12,088 nt of DNA from contig JAEPRB010000594.1 of the NCBI GenBank assembly GCA_016758965.1, forward strand, positions 1 to 12,088, given 5' to 3'. Within the stretch, counting starts at the first letter, position 1. Every line of letters begins with the position of its first letter. A program made the position numbers and the translations under genes. This document shows positions 1 through 8,703 of the stretch, piece by piece. This DNA comes from Circinella minor. Lineage: Eukaryota; Mucoromycota; Mucoromycetes; Mucorales; Lichtheimiaceae. The notes below the pieces were generated by a model. That model was not told the origin of the DNA. It saw only the letters and a program-made list of their open reading frames with translations, and made no database searches.

Positions 1-261
1 AAACCAATTGCAGATTTGAAATCAGCACAAAATTTCCATATACTAGATTTAAATTTTATAACTCAGGTTTAAAATTTTTATTGTTCATTCCTAATAAATT
101 AAGGGACTTAGTGATATTTAGTCGAACAACAAAAACATCCAAAATTTTAAACTGCCATAACTTTGTACTCAGCCACTATTTTCATAATCCGATTTCAGAT
201 TCAGAATCAGAATAAGCGAAAGTATAGGAGTACAAAAAGACAGCTAATAAGCATGATTTGT
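1..261. other. AT-rich leader with no supportable gene
   Basis: No open reading frame of useful length and no RNA gene is visible. The stretch contains a small imperfect tandem run built on CAGATT/CAGAAT near 195-215. It also has the phrase CCATAACTTTG near 155, which loosely resembles the GGGCTATAACTT repeats at 8582 and 8644. It may be the flank of a decayed mobile element, but no boundary can be placed. Confidence 0.4.
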
Positions 262-311
262 GGCTAATTCTCAAGAAAAGCGACTGAGGTCGCTTATCTT
301 GAGAATTAGCC
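262..311. repeat. Near-perfect 23-bp inverted repeat (hairpin)
   Basis: The left arm (262-284) and right arm (289-311) are reverse complements at 22 of 23 positions, separated by the 4-base loop TGAG. The single mismatch is at 277 against 296. The arms contain CTCAAGA and AGCGAC. There is no T-run after it, so it does not look like a simple terminator. It could be a dispersed palindromic repeat or the subterminal hairpin of a small mobile element, for example a Helitron-like 3' end. Neither is proven here. It lies just upstream of the zinc-knuckle relic and overlaps its open frame. Confidence 0.85.
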
Positions 312-987
312 CCTAGTGGAGGTTGGTTCAGAGGTTGGGGTTTTGCTATTTTAGGTCGATTACCTGATACACCATATGCTTATCTAACAAACAGAATGTG
401 CTGTGATAACTCAGATACTAAGAACACCTATAGTTTTTTTGCAACTTGGGCTAACATAAGTGTCTATTGCCATAAAACCATTCACACATTAAGTGACTGT
501 CCTGATCGCCCTAATTGGCATTGTCTTAACTGCAATCAAACGAATCATATCTTTATTAATGATTTCCTATATTCCAATAATTCTCTCAGCTATAAAAAAA
601 GTCATATAGGGAAAGGTGGTCCTCACACAAACCCTTCTGCTTCAACACCTGCCAAATCAGCACCTAAAACATCCTAGTTAACCACAACTAAAGAAAACCT
701 CTCAACAAAAAATAGATGCAACTCACACATTACACTCATCCCAATCAGATCTTTTTCAATCTATAGGTAGGGAAAGTAGGGTAACAACCCCACCAAAAAC
801 ACAAACAAAAGTAACTCTTATAGTGAAATTACCTATAGATGGGGCTCCTCCTATTCTACTAAGCGGTACATGAGAATCTAATGCTAATTAAGAACAAGGC
901 GGTGTTACCTCTAGTGATAACCTTGAGAGCTTGATCGATCTTCCTATCTATAGACCATTACTCTGTCCTGATAAAAATAAGAAATAA
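303..987 (+). pseudogene. Relic with two CCHC zinc knuckles
   Basis: The frame is open from about 303 to the stop at 675-677; the first ATG is at 396. The segment at 474-570 holds two consecutive zinc-knuckle cores with correct spacing. The first reads S-x2-C-x4-H-x4-C, with Ser where the first Cys belongs. The second reads C-x2-C-x4-H-x4-D, with Asp where the last Cys belongs. Such paired knuckles bind RNA or single-stranded DNA and are common in retroelement gag/ORF1-like proteins. After 677 the reading appears to continue in another frame (KTQTKVTLIVKLPIDG near 795-845) with two stops, ending in a Ser/Leu/Pro-rich tail near 987. I therefore call a frameshifted, degraded gene, probably from a non-LTR retrotransposon or similar element. 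The family is not identified, and no reverse transcriptase is visible nearby. Confidence 0.5.
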
Positions 988-988
988 T

Positions 989-1015
989 AAAAATCAAAAA
1001 TCAAAAATCAAAAAT
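989..1015. repeat. AAAAATC tandem repeat
   Basis: There are three full copies of the 7-bp unit AAAAATC plus a partial fourth. They lie directly after the end of the zinc-knuckle relic. A short A-rich tandem tail at the 3' side of a broken ORF is typical of the end of a non-LTR retroelement, but no target-site duplication was found to support that. Confidence 0.7.
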
Positions 1016-1022
1016 AAATAAA

Positions 1023-2182
1023 TTAAAACAGAATATAAAACAATATAATCCAGAAGAGACAAGACCAAATATGATATTTTATAATAGCATAAAAGGAAAA
1101 TATATTAAAAATAGGAGAGATGACAGAGGTAGGAATAATAAAGTACGAAAGAATATGGGAGAAACAGATGGGTGATAAATGTGGCATATAATTATTATTT
1201 AATATTATTGGCAGATGCTTCTTTTTAGTTATTGACTTTGTGAATTTACCATCATGTTTTAATTGCGTTCCTTCTAACATTTGGTTTAAAAATGTTAGTT
1301 TGAAATCAGAACCTGTTTCTTCATTATACATAAAGTCATGATTGTCATCTTTATAATCTGACCAATCATTTTCTTTATTCATTAGATAAGCCTAATGTCT
1401 ATCTTGCTCTATCATATAAATATTATATGTCTTACCAACGTTCAATGGACCTACAATCCAGTATTGTGGTATTTTATTTTTACCACTAAACATGGTTTCA
1501 ATACGAAACATAGACCACATATATAATTTACTTCCAGGATTATTTTCCATTTCGGTACCATGGAAGTAGCTATTTAGATTTGATTCTACTATGTCATATT
1601 TCCATAATAATTCTAGATACATCTGTGTTGCTTTGGTCATTGTTATTGTTTTATTTATTAAAATATAACTAAGAAGTTGTTGGTGCATTTTTCTGGTCTT
1701 AATTTTATAATTCGGATCTATGATATAAGCAATGTAACCCTTTCCTTTCATATAATAGCTAATCGCCTTTTGTGGGTTACCACCAGGTTTCATATTTGGC
1801 GTTATACTGTCAATAGTAAAAAACTTACATGCTGATTTTGTATCAAACTGTTCATCTATTTGTATCCATACATGTACATGTTTTTCCCCTGTTTCTGGTA
1901 TAATTTCATTACATGCAACTACCTTTTCAATATGATAACCAATTCAGTCATGTTTTACAAACTACTCCATAACTGGTTCTTTTGTTAGGTGGAAATTCTT
2001 ACAAATATATGTGAATAAGCCCTTTGTATTCTGAAATCAAAACTCTTTCTCACCCTATGAGGTAACTGCAGTACTGCACTGGAGGAGGTATTACCATCTA
2101 ACATTGCATCGGAAAATTGAGGATTTGAGGAGTCGTACAGATTCTCTAACTCTTCCCATAATTTTGTTATGGGCTTCATTCT
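1023..2182 (-). pseudogene. Rep-like HUH nickase/SF3 helicase, main part, degraded
   Basis: This is a replication initiator of the CRESS-DNA (geminivirus-like) type, which nicks and joins DNA for rolling-circle replication. Reading from high to low coordinates, one sees a phrase like Rep motif I near 2010-2034 and the HUH motif (HVH, 1872-1880). Next come the catalytic Tyr of motif III (YYMK, Tyr at 1755-1757), a Walker A loop (GPLNVGKT, 1428-1451), an acidic Walker B-like stretch near 1330-1350, and motif C (LPII..N) near 1191-1211. The domain order is exactly that of Rep. Breaks: a frameshift between about 1985 and 2030, and in-frame stops at 1962-1964, 1944-1946 and 1392-1394. The helicase half is otherwise continuous in one frame from 1793 to 1023. 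A foldback element cuts the gene at 2182; the upstream part is at 3964-4165. No origin stem-loop was recognised. It is an endogenous, non-functional copy; host range cannot be inferred. Confidence 0.82.
2174..2182. repeat. 9-bp target-site duplication, left copy
   Basis: CTTCATTCT directly precedes the left end of foldback element 1. The identical 9-mer follows the right end at 3955-3963. The match starts and stops exactly at the arm boundaries, which is the signature of a transposition event rather than a rearrangement. Confidence 0.88.
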
Positions 2183-2875
2183 GCAAAACTTGAATTTTGC
2201 GCCCAAAAATATCTGAGACTGAAAAAAAATAGATTAAAAGTTGTGACGTGTAAGCTGAAAACGAGATTAGTAAGACCAACCTTTTTTTTCTTTTTTTTTC
2301 TGTCATCTTTTTATATGAATGTATAAATAAATTAATGCGATTGTAAATTGAAGGTACTGTATAAAAAGTGTTATACGAGATTATGAAAAATAAAGGCTTT
2401 ATTATTGTAATTAGCAGATTGTTTTATAGTAGAAAAAAAAAAGAAGAAGAGTAGACTATATATATATACTTTTTATTTTAGTAACAAAAAAAACTTTTTT
2501 TTGGGAAGTGTGCCGTATTCGAATAATCTTACTAATAAAATCAAACTTTTACTTTTACATAGAACGAAAAAACGACATGCATTCATATACGGATGAGTTG
2601 GTAGATTCTTTTACAATTGATTTTGTCAATTTCCGTTAATTAATTAATAATTAAGGACACCATCAGAACTACTTGCCATTTCGAAATCGTAATGCAACAA
2701 TATTTATTACAACAGGTGTCCAAAGAGGAATATAGGAAAGACTATTGTCAAAAAAGATACCATAATATAACAAGGGAGTATATATATATAGTAGAATAGT
2801 TATATAGTTGGGTGTATAAATAATATATATTATACTTCAAAATAAATGGTTTTTTATCCAAGTTTTTTATTTACT
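2183..2875 (+). repeat. Foldback 1, left inverted arm
   Basis: This arm is the reverse complement of 3262-3954. It includes poly-A tracts, a TATATATATATAC run near 2458-2470, and the phrase AAGTGTGCCGTATTCGAATA near 2506. Homology fades after the phrase AAATAAATGG...CCAAGTTTTTTATTTA near 2840-2875. The inner boundary is approximate because both sides become AT-only. Confidence 0.85.
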
Positions 2876-3261
2876 TAGCTTTTTTTTATATATGTAATGC
2901 TATATATTATTGAGGATAAAGGAGTATGTTATAGTAAAGCAACATTATTTGTAAATATAATTGGATGAGGATATAACAAGTGAATATTGATAAGTTCTTT
3001 GAAAAGGCCTAATGCTAGTAGCAACTGCTAAAATCGATATTAATCATTGTTATTATTCTTATTATACTTCTATACTATATATTACTTTATTTTTACAGAT
3101 GCTTCAAATACTTTCATATCATATAATTCTTAATAACTATAGTCTTATTTATAATTTTTCAACCACTTTAACTGTAAATCTTACTGACCAGTTTATATAG
3201 ATCCAAAAAAACATATATATATAAACAATTCTCAGAACATTAAACAATATAAAAACATAAT
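2876..3261. other. Foldback 1 spacer, no recognised gene
   Basis: This is the unique central segment between the arms. One 62-codon open frame (3012-3200, +) matches nothing I recognise and is rich in Tyr, Ile and Leu, as AT-rich DNA would produce by chance. A pyrimidine-rich TTTTTACAG at about 3091-3099 resembles a 3' splice site, so the spacer could be a leftover scrap of a longer autonomous parent. The evidence for that is weak. Confidence 0.45.
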
Positions 3262-3954
3262 AAATAAAAAAAAACTTGGATAAAAAAACCATTTATTTTG
3301 AAGTATAATATATATTATTTATACACCCAACTATATAACTATTCTACTATATATATATACTCCCTTGTTATATTATGGTGTCTTTTTTGACAACAGTCTT
3401 TCCTATATTCCTCTTTGGATACCTGTTGTAATAAATATTGTTGCATTACGATTTCGAAATGGCAAGTAGTTCTGATGGTGTCCTTAATTATTAATTAATT
3501 AACGGAAATTGACAAAATCAATTGTAAAAGAATCTACCAACTCATCCGTATATGAATGCATGTCGTTTTTTCGTTCTATGTAAAAGTAAAAGTTTGATTT
3601 TATTAGTAAGATTATTCGAATACGGCACACTTCCCAAAAAAAAGTTTTTTTTGTTACTAAAATAAAAAGTATATATATATAGTCTACTCTTCTTCTTTTT
3701 TTTTCTACTATAAAACAATCTGCTAGTTACAATAATAAAGCCTTTATTTTTCATAATCTCGTATAACACTTTTTATACAGTACCTTCAATTTACAATCGC
3801 ATTAATTTATTTATACATTCATATAAAAAGATGACAGAAAAAAAAAGAAAAAAAAGGTTGGTCTTACTAATCTCGTTTTCAGCTTACACGTCACAACTTT
3901 TAATCTATTTTTTTTCAGTCTCAGATCTTTTTGGGCGCAAAATTCAAGTTTTGC
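3262..3954 (-). repeat. Foldback 1, right inverted arm
   Basis: This arm is the reverse complement of 2183-2875 with only a few substitutions, for example A/G near 2208 against 3928 and T/C near 2757 against 3382. The 6-base end GCAAAA and a nearby TTTTGC also form a tiny palindrome within each terminus. Confidence 0.85.
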
Positions 3955-3963
3955 CTTCATTCT
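3955..3963. repeat. 9-bp target-site duplication, right copy
   Basis: CTTCATTCT is identical to 2174-2182 and directly abuts the right end of foldback 1. Beyond it, coding-like sequence of the interrupted Rep relic resumes on the minus strand. Confidence 0.88.
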
Positions 3964-4165
3964 TAGTCGTTTTATTTATATTGGCATTTTTAAGGTTTTT
4001 TTCAAGTTCTAACCTCAATTGTGTGACAAGAGGTTCATAATCAATATGCTAATAATTATCAGTAAGATGTTTTGCTCTTTCAATTAGGAGCATCAATGTT
4101 ATTCCTGAAACAGGAATGAATTCAGCCAAAAAGACGATGAACATGAATAAATTCATTTGGTCCAT
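3964..4165 (-). pseudogene. Rep-like gene, severed N-terminal part
   Basis: On the minus strand an ATG at 4163-4165 opens a frame that runs to the target-site duplication with one in-frame stop (TAG) about 38 codons in. The first 30 residues are hydrophobic (FMFIVFLAEF) and the rest is charged and helical (LRLELEKNLKNAN). The reading runs up to the insertion point. On the far side, at about 2100-2170, a similar Glu/Leu/Asn-rich helical stretch (KLWEELENL) continues, with a one-base frame difference. I infer that both belong to one gene. If so, the Rep-like protein carried about 115 residues before motif I, far more than geminivirus Reps, in which motif I lies close to the N terminus. Alternatively this is a separate small gene that happened to abut. 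A TATA-like run lies at about 4185-4200 on the same strand. Confidence 0.5.
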
Positions 4166-5929
4166 GTGTGTTGTTAGTTGTTGTAAATTTAAAAAATATA
4201 ACAGATAATTTTCGCTTTACATTTTGAGGTATTATTATTTTCTTTTTTTAAAATGTTTAAATATATGCACGCCAAGACATTCATACATAAATTATTATAA
4301 TAAAAATCAGATTGGTTATTCTGAGTTGTCTTGGCTAACTATCCACCTAGTACTAATAAACCTAGGCATAATCATTATAGCCTCAACCAGTTCCCAAAGA
4401 GATAAAATAGACAATAGGATATTAGATAAGACAAAACAATAAAAAAAATCAGGGAACAAAAAAAGGATTAAGTATAGAATACAGGGTTGATTCAAAGTCC
4501 GAAAAGTATTGATAAAAATTTAATATAAATATATAAAAGATTTTAATAAAATAATAATAATGAATATTATTATATATTAGGTAAAGATTATTATTTAATG
4601 AAGGGTAATATTTATGATGAAAATATTTAAAAGTAACTTAAAAAACAATTTAATAAATAAAAACAAATCAAAAATAATAATATTTAACAAAAGATCAAAT
4701 TATTAACAAAAAATTATATAATTCATTGAAAAAGATATTAATTAAATAGATAATTATAACAAAAAATTAAAAATAATGAAAAATGTCAAAAAAAAACCTA
4801 CCAGGTCCATGGTAGGAAGAAAAACATATATATATTTTGTTTTTTTTTTTTTTTTTATTTCAAAAATATTTTACTTAAAACCATCTAATGGTTCAAACAA
4901 AAACCATTATTTATTTATAGACTATAACAATAATATTTTTTTTTATCATTACATATAATAATGTATTTCATTTTATGTTTTTTTCTTATATCTTAATAAT
5001 TATTTCTGTCACCTAATTATTTTTCATATCCTATATACAACATAGAATAAGTGATACTGTACCCATTAATTGCACAATCATTATAAAGAATATACCTGTA
5101 TTATATCTGGAATCCACCAGTGGAAGAAGAACAAACCTAACATTAGGAATTCCTTATGTGTGCACAATAATACATAATATATGATAGTAAGGACATCGTT
5201 CAACGGATGGGCCAATAGTTAAAAACTTCTTCTGCCTTATTTATTCCAACGATATAGTAAATATTATCATAAGTTTATCCTAAATATATAATGTGCTGGT
5301 ATTATCTTTTTTTTCAAATACTTCAACAAATTATATATATATAATATTAAAATTCAATTTTTCTTTTTTTTTAATTTTAGAAATAAAAAACTATTGTTAA
5401 ATACTTTAATAAATCAAAAATATAATATTATACAATTAAAAAATATACTAATTATATTGTAATAAAAAATGAAATGCATTTTCAAATTAAAATTTAAATA
5501 GACATTACATTTCATTTTTAAAAGTTTGATCTCTAAAATACAAATAGAATAAACACTTTATATCTTAATGAAAAATTAATATAAAATAATAAAAGAAGAT
5601 AATATTTTTTTTTATTTATAGAATGAAAGAAATTTATTTTCAACCCTAAAATTAATTTACAAATTAAAGATAAAAGTATACTAATGAACAGATTTGTTTT
5701 TCTTTATTATAAAGTTAAATAAAAAATATAAAAAATTTATAATATACAATTTTTTTTATTTACCCTAAGTAATATATTTGATCCCAAAAAAAATCAAATA
5801 TAGATTGAAGATATAAGAAACATATAGATCCAAATCGAAGATACAAGAAATATAGATTAAAAAAATAGGTTTACAAGGACGAGGAGATAATAGAGAAGAA
5901 AGTACTCAAAAAAAACATTTTTTTATTAC
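4166..5929. other. Very AT-rich DNA with no supportable gene
   Basis: Homopolymer A and T runs and TA-rich stretches dominate. Open frames here (4224-4442, 4776-4958) have Lys, Asn, Ile, Tyr and Phe composition expected by chance. Small structures seen: a 12-bp inverted repeat AAAAATGAAATG (about 5466-5477) with CATTTCATTTTT (about 5509-5520); a mini-hairpin ATTTGA...TCAAAT near 5776-5798; and an imperfect duplication of the phrase GAAGATAtAAGAAA/GAAGATAcAAGAAA near 5808-5850. A stretch at about 5040-5270 is slightly less AT-rich and may be an old relic, but I could not read a convincing protein in any frame. Confidence 0.5.
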
Positions 5930-6190
5930 AAGCACAAACCGAAGAGACACAGCAGAACAGAACAGACAAGACCACACAAGACCAACCAGAGCAACAGAAA
6001 ACCAAAATAATGGCACTAAAGACTAAACTGGCCACCCACACAATAAGAACAACCATGCCGACACTGCCTTACTAAGAGCCAACTTAAGAACCAAGGGCAT
6101 GACGTATCCAAGGTACTGTTCTTTGATACTGCCCTCTTGTCCAACAGGGTGTTGCTGGGGAATTTTGTCAGGTGCCACGGATAGAAAAAA
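5930..6190 (+). other. Compositional island, possible coding relic
   Basis: About 260 bp of near-balanced GC content sits abruptly between AT-rich flanks. On the plus strand an open stretch from about 6040 to a TAG at 6182-6184 reads coding-like, including KVLFFDTALLSNRVLLGNF and a Cys-x2-Cys pair just upstream. The first half (5935-6010) is rich in Gln, Thr and Arg in one frame. Frames change between the halves. I do not recognise the family. It could be an exon, or a retroelement fragment. The minus-strand open frame at 5871-6056, rich in Cys, Val and Phe, looks like the shadow of this region. Confidence 0.3.
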
Positions 6191-6369
6191 AAACAAAAAT
6201 AATAATAGGGGGTTTCAAAAATGAATTTTTTTTTGCAGATTTCATTAAATCTGTGAAATTGAAATCTGTGTCAAAGTCTGTTCCTAGGGATTTGTGATAA
6301 AAAATGCACTTATTTCAATAAAGCTTATTATTTTTAGTTCTCTTGATTTTTTTTCACTTTTATCTGAAC

Positions 6370-7428
6370 ATGTCTAATGAAAACAACTCAAATGCTGCAT
6401 CTTCATGCAATGGAAAACATTGTACCTATGAACAATATGAAGTAATGTTATGCATTATTGAAGTTCCCAAAAATTTCGAATGTCTCTGTGGAATCCACAA
6501 ATCTAGCGTTCCTAAAAATGATAACAGAAAAACATGTAAAACAGAAATCTATGCATTTATGGCTCAAAAGGTTGGAATAGGTTGGACCACAATTAGTGCT
6601 AAATCGCGTTTTGAAAAATGGTTTCAAAACTTCAAAAAGGTATTCAACTTCTTGTATAGTAACAATAGTTGGGACGCTACTGGTTGGGGAATAATGGATA
6701 GTGATTAGAAAAAGGGCATCCAGACCATTGAAGCTAAGAAAGAAAGTATATGTTATAGATATACAAGGTTAAAGGCATTGTACCAACACAGAGAAAATGT
6801 CAGTCTATCATACTATGAGGAAAGTGGCGCTGCTCCTTGTTCATTTCAGTATGCGAGCACTCTGGCTCCAGTTACTGATCCGACAGACAACGATCACCAG
6901 ATGACGCGCGAAGATACTACTGCTGTATCTAATGAACCAGTCGTGGATAGTACTGTCATAGGAGTTGGAAGCTAGGTGGTTTAAGTTTTCGAAAACAAAT
7001 ATAAGGATAACATTCCTTTTGATGATAGCAACTATGATAATGATGAAGATGATGTTAAAGAAGATGTAGAGAATAAAGAAGATGAAGGTGAAGAAGGTGT
7101 TGAAGATGAAGGTGAAGAAGATGTTGAAGATGAAGGCGAAGATGACGATAAAGGTGAAGATATAGCTCCAATGCCTAAACGTCATGGAAACTTCACTGCT
7201 ACTTATAACGACCAAGGTATGAAATGGCTTAAGCTTGAGAATAAAAAACATGCAGCCGAAATCCAACTTGCTTGAGAGAAACTTGAGCTCAAAATGGCCA
7301 TTTTATTCAAAAAAGTGGATGATTATGAGTTAGCAATCAAAATGAAATTTATACGAAAGCTTCTCATCAATGGCTATACTCCAGATGAAACAGAAGAATT
7401 GTGGACTTGATTTTCTGATACATTGTAA
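6370..7428 (+). pseudogene. Myb/SANT-like partner protein of a Harbinger element
   Basis: PIF/Harbinger elements carry a second gene for a Myb/SANT-like DNA-binding protein that helps the transposase reach the nucleus and bind the ends. Here one frame runs for about 352 codons with no frameshift. An N-terminal trihelix-like domain (about residues 15-140) contains YEVMLCIIEVPKNFECLCG, IYAFMAQKVG, SRFEKWFQNFKKVF and a TGWGIMDSD phrase. A Thr/Ser-rich linker, a Glu/Asp-rich tract (7015-7160) and a helical C-terminus with LENKKHAAEIQLA follow. ATG 6370 is preferred; an earlier in-frame TTG is not a likely start. Five in-frame stops kill it: 6706-6708, 6973-6975, 6982-6984, 7273-7275 and 7408-7410, before the probable original end at 7426-7428. 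The convergent gene at 7477-8530 is its transposase partner. The family call is by pattern, not by search. Confidence 0.68.
7078..7149 (+). repeat. 24-bp coding repeat for an acidic tract
   Basis: Two full copies and one partial copy of a 24-base unit (GAAGATGAAGGTGAAGAA plus 6 bases) start at 7078, 7102 and 7126. Each encodes EDEGEE followed by GV or DV, within the acidic linker of the Myb/SANT-like relic. It looks like slippage expansion of a Glu/Asp tract; such acidic linkers are usually disordered. Confidence 0.8.
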
Positions 7429-7476
7429 AGGATGATCAGCAATAAAAAATTATTTTGGAAAATGTTAAGTTTATTT
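7429..7476. promoter_or_regulatory. Shared 3' intergenic strip with opposed poly(A) signals
   Basis: Only 48 bases separate the stop codons of the two convergent Harbinger genes. AATAAA occurs on the plus strand at 7441-7446, and on the minus strand as the complement of 7470-7475. Each lies just after the stop codon of its own gene, so 3' ends of the two transcripts would overlap. Confidence 0.55.
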
Positions 7477-8530
7477 TTATAAAATGATCGCCTTGATGGA
7501 TTCACGCCATAGGCTGACATCATCTGTCTCAGGTTCATTTGAAGAAACATCTTGTTCAGCACTGCTTACTTAGGGATCCCAGTCATTATTATTTAATAGC
7601 AGAAAGTTATGCAATACTGCAGTGGCTTGATAATATGATTTAAGTAGTGAAATTCATTATCATTTCGTAACTGTAATGGGATACCTTTAAGATATCGCTA
7701 TCTTCCTTTCAAAATTCCAAACGTATTCTCAATTGCAACTTGTGCAGAAGAATGCATCTTATTGAAATTCTTATTGTCATCATTGCCTCACATTGCTGGT
7801 TCTTTATATGGAGTTAACAAACGTTTAGATAGTGCATACCCTGAATCACCAAGAATATATTCATTTTCAGAAAAATGATTAAGAGGGTGTTTGTAAACTG
7901 ACGACATTATATGCGCCATCGAGTCACTGAAACAGCCAGGAAATCTAACTTGCAGATCTCGAATTATTCTCCTATGATCACAAATAGCTTACACATTCAT
8001 CGAATAACATTGCTTATGATTGAAATAGACCTCCCCTTGTCTTTTTGGTTTTTATGACAAAACCATATAGGTCCCATCAATAAACCTAACACAAGAAGGG
8101 AAGTTATAGAATTCTTAGATGTAACTTGCTATTTGTCTACGTTCTGCTTCGTTGGGCCACTTGATATATTTGCAGGAAAGGTCATCAAGTGCTGTCATAA
8201 CACGTTTCATGTAGGTACTGACTGACCCAGAAGCGACACCCTATTGTCGTACAATACTATATACAGACCGCCCAGTACTATCATGATCTAGCCATTCCAA
8301 GGTACATGCTAACTGAAGCCATACAGGTCTCTGCTTCCGCCCATTGTCTTTTGGTTTAAACACTTCGTGCTCTGCAATCTTTTTGGTCAGTAATTTAAAT
8401 GTCGATTTATTAATACAGACTATGCCTCGAAATTCAATATTGTCCCATGAAAAGAAAAACAGTGCGTATTCTGTAAGCTTCGGAACATTTTAGCGTGGGT
8501 TAAGGTAATGATAATTTTCAATCCCTTTAG
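7477..8530 (-). pseudogene. HARBI1-like DDE transposase, dead
   Basis: Transposase of the PIF/Harbinger superfamily (DDE_Tnp_4 type nuclease), which cuts the element ends and joins them to a short target site. Read on the minus strand, all three catalytic residues are visible in one frame: Asp in RFIDGT (8076-8078), Asp in GDSGYALSKRLLTPY (7845-7847) and Glu in AIENTFGILKGR (7728-7730). An N-terminal helix-turn-helix-like region with RKQRPVWLQLA and the GVASGSVSTYMKRV phrase precedes them. Total span is about 350 codons, equal to the usual HARBI1 length. In-frame stops lie at 8490-8492, 8241-8243, 8115-8117, 8052-8054, 7989-7991, 7788-7790 and 7698-7700. A frameshift lies near 7640-7665 and a further stop at 7570-7572. 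The frame then reaches SLWRESIKAIIL and a stop at 7477-7479. The start codon is not clear; coding-like sequence begins around 8530. Its partner converges from 6370-7428. Confidence 0.85.
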
Positions 8531-8703
8531 AGCAAGTGCAGCGGTGGTGTTAAAAAAAACTGTAAATTTAAATTTTTTTTCGGGCTATAACTTCCAAATT
8601 ATGGATTTACAGCCCCTCCTCTGCAGCGGTTAACTTTAACTTTGGGCTATAACTTTTCGCTTTGTAAAAAATAAGAATAAAAAATAAAAAGTAAAATTGA
8701 CCC
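8531..8703. other. Junction between two Harbinger relics, short repeats
   Basis: This strip lies between the 5' sides of two diverging transposase genes and probably contains the ends of one or both elements. GGGCTATAACTT occurs twice (8582-8593 and 8644-8655). TGCAGCGGT also occurs twice (about 8537-8545 and 8623-8631), each close to a TTA trinucleotide. CTGTAAAT near 8560 pairs with ATTTACAG near 8605. TTA is the usual Harbinger target duplication, so these may be terminal sequences, but no matching opposite end was found in the window. Confidence 0.35.

Larger units (their letters stand above)
2183..3954. mobile_element. Foldback (long-TIR) DNA transposon 1, MULE-like
   Basis: A 1772-bp element consists of two inverted arms of about 690 bp around a spacer of about 386 bp. 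The ends begin GCAAAACTTG and end with its complement, and are flanked by a perfect 9-bp direct repeat. Duplications of 8-11 bp combined with long terminal inverted repeats are typical of Mutator-like elements (known family property); I infer that class. By eye the arms differ at fewer than ten positions, including one length change in a poly-A run (near 2440 against 3705), so the insertion looks recent. No transposase is visible in the spacer, making it a non-autonomous element moved in trans. It splits the Rep-like pseudogene. The short ORFs inside the arms appear in both copies and are not credible genes. Confidence 0.85.

Noticed and set aside
1023..2182. Rep region as a live integrated virus or active gene
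   Set aside because: Three in-frame stops, a frameshift and a 1.77-kb insertion; no origin stem-loop or capsid gene seen.
2091..2306. Open frame shared with 3831-4040
   Set aside because: It is the same arm of foldback 1 read twice. It crosses the element edge, is Lys/Phe/Ile-rich and has no family resemblance.
3012..3200. 62-codon frame in the foldback 1 spacer as a gene
   Set aside because: AT-driven composition (Tyr, Ile, Leu), no motif, no supporting context.
2183..3954. Large inverted repeat as an assembly artefact or segmental inversion
   Set aside because: The perfect 9-bp direct duplication at the exact arm ends and the unique spacer argue for a real transposition event.
4224..4442. 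72-codon plus-strand frame
   Set aside because: Composition typical of chance frames in AT-rich DNA; no recognisable domain.
5871..6056. Minus-strand Cys/Val/Phe-rich frame as a membrane protein
   Set aside because: It is the antisense of a Gln/Thr/Arg-rich plus-strand stretch; hydrophobicity follows from the complement.
7078..7149. Short regular repeats as a CRISPR array
   Set aside because: The 24-bp units are coding (acidic tract), tandem without spacers, in a eukaryotic context.
6841..7266. 141-codon minus-strand frame rich in Phe and Ile
   Set aside because: It is the antisense of the GAA/GAT-rich acidic tract of the Myb/SANT-like relic, which reads as TTC/ATC.
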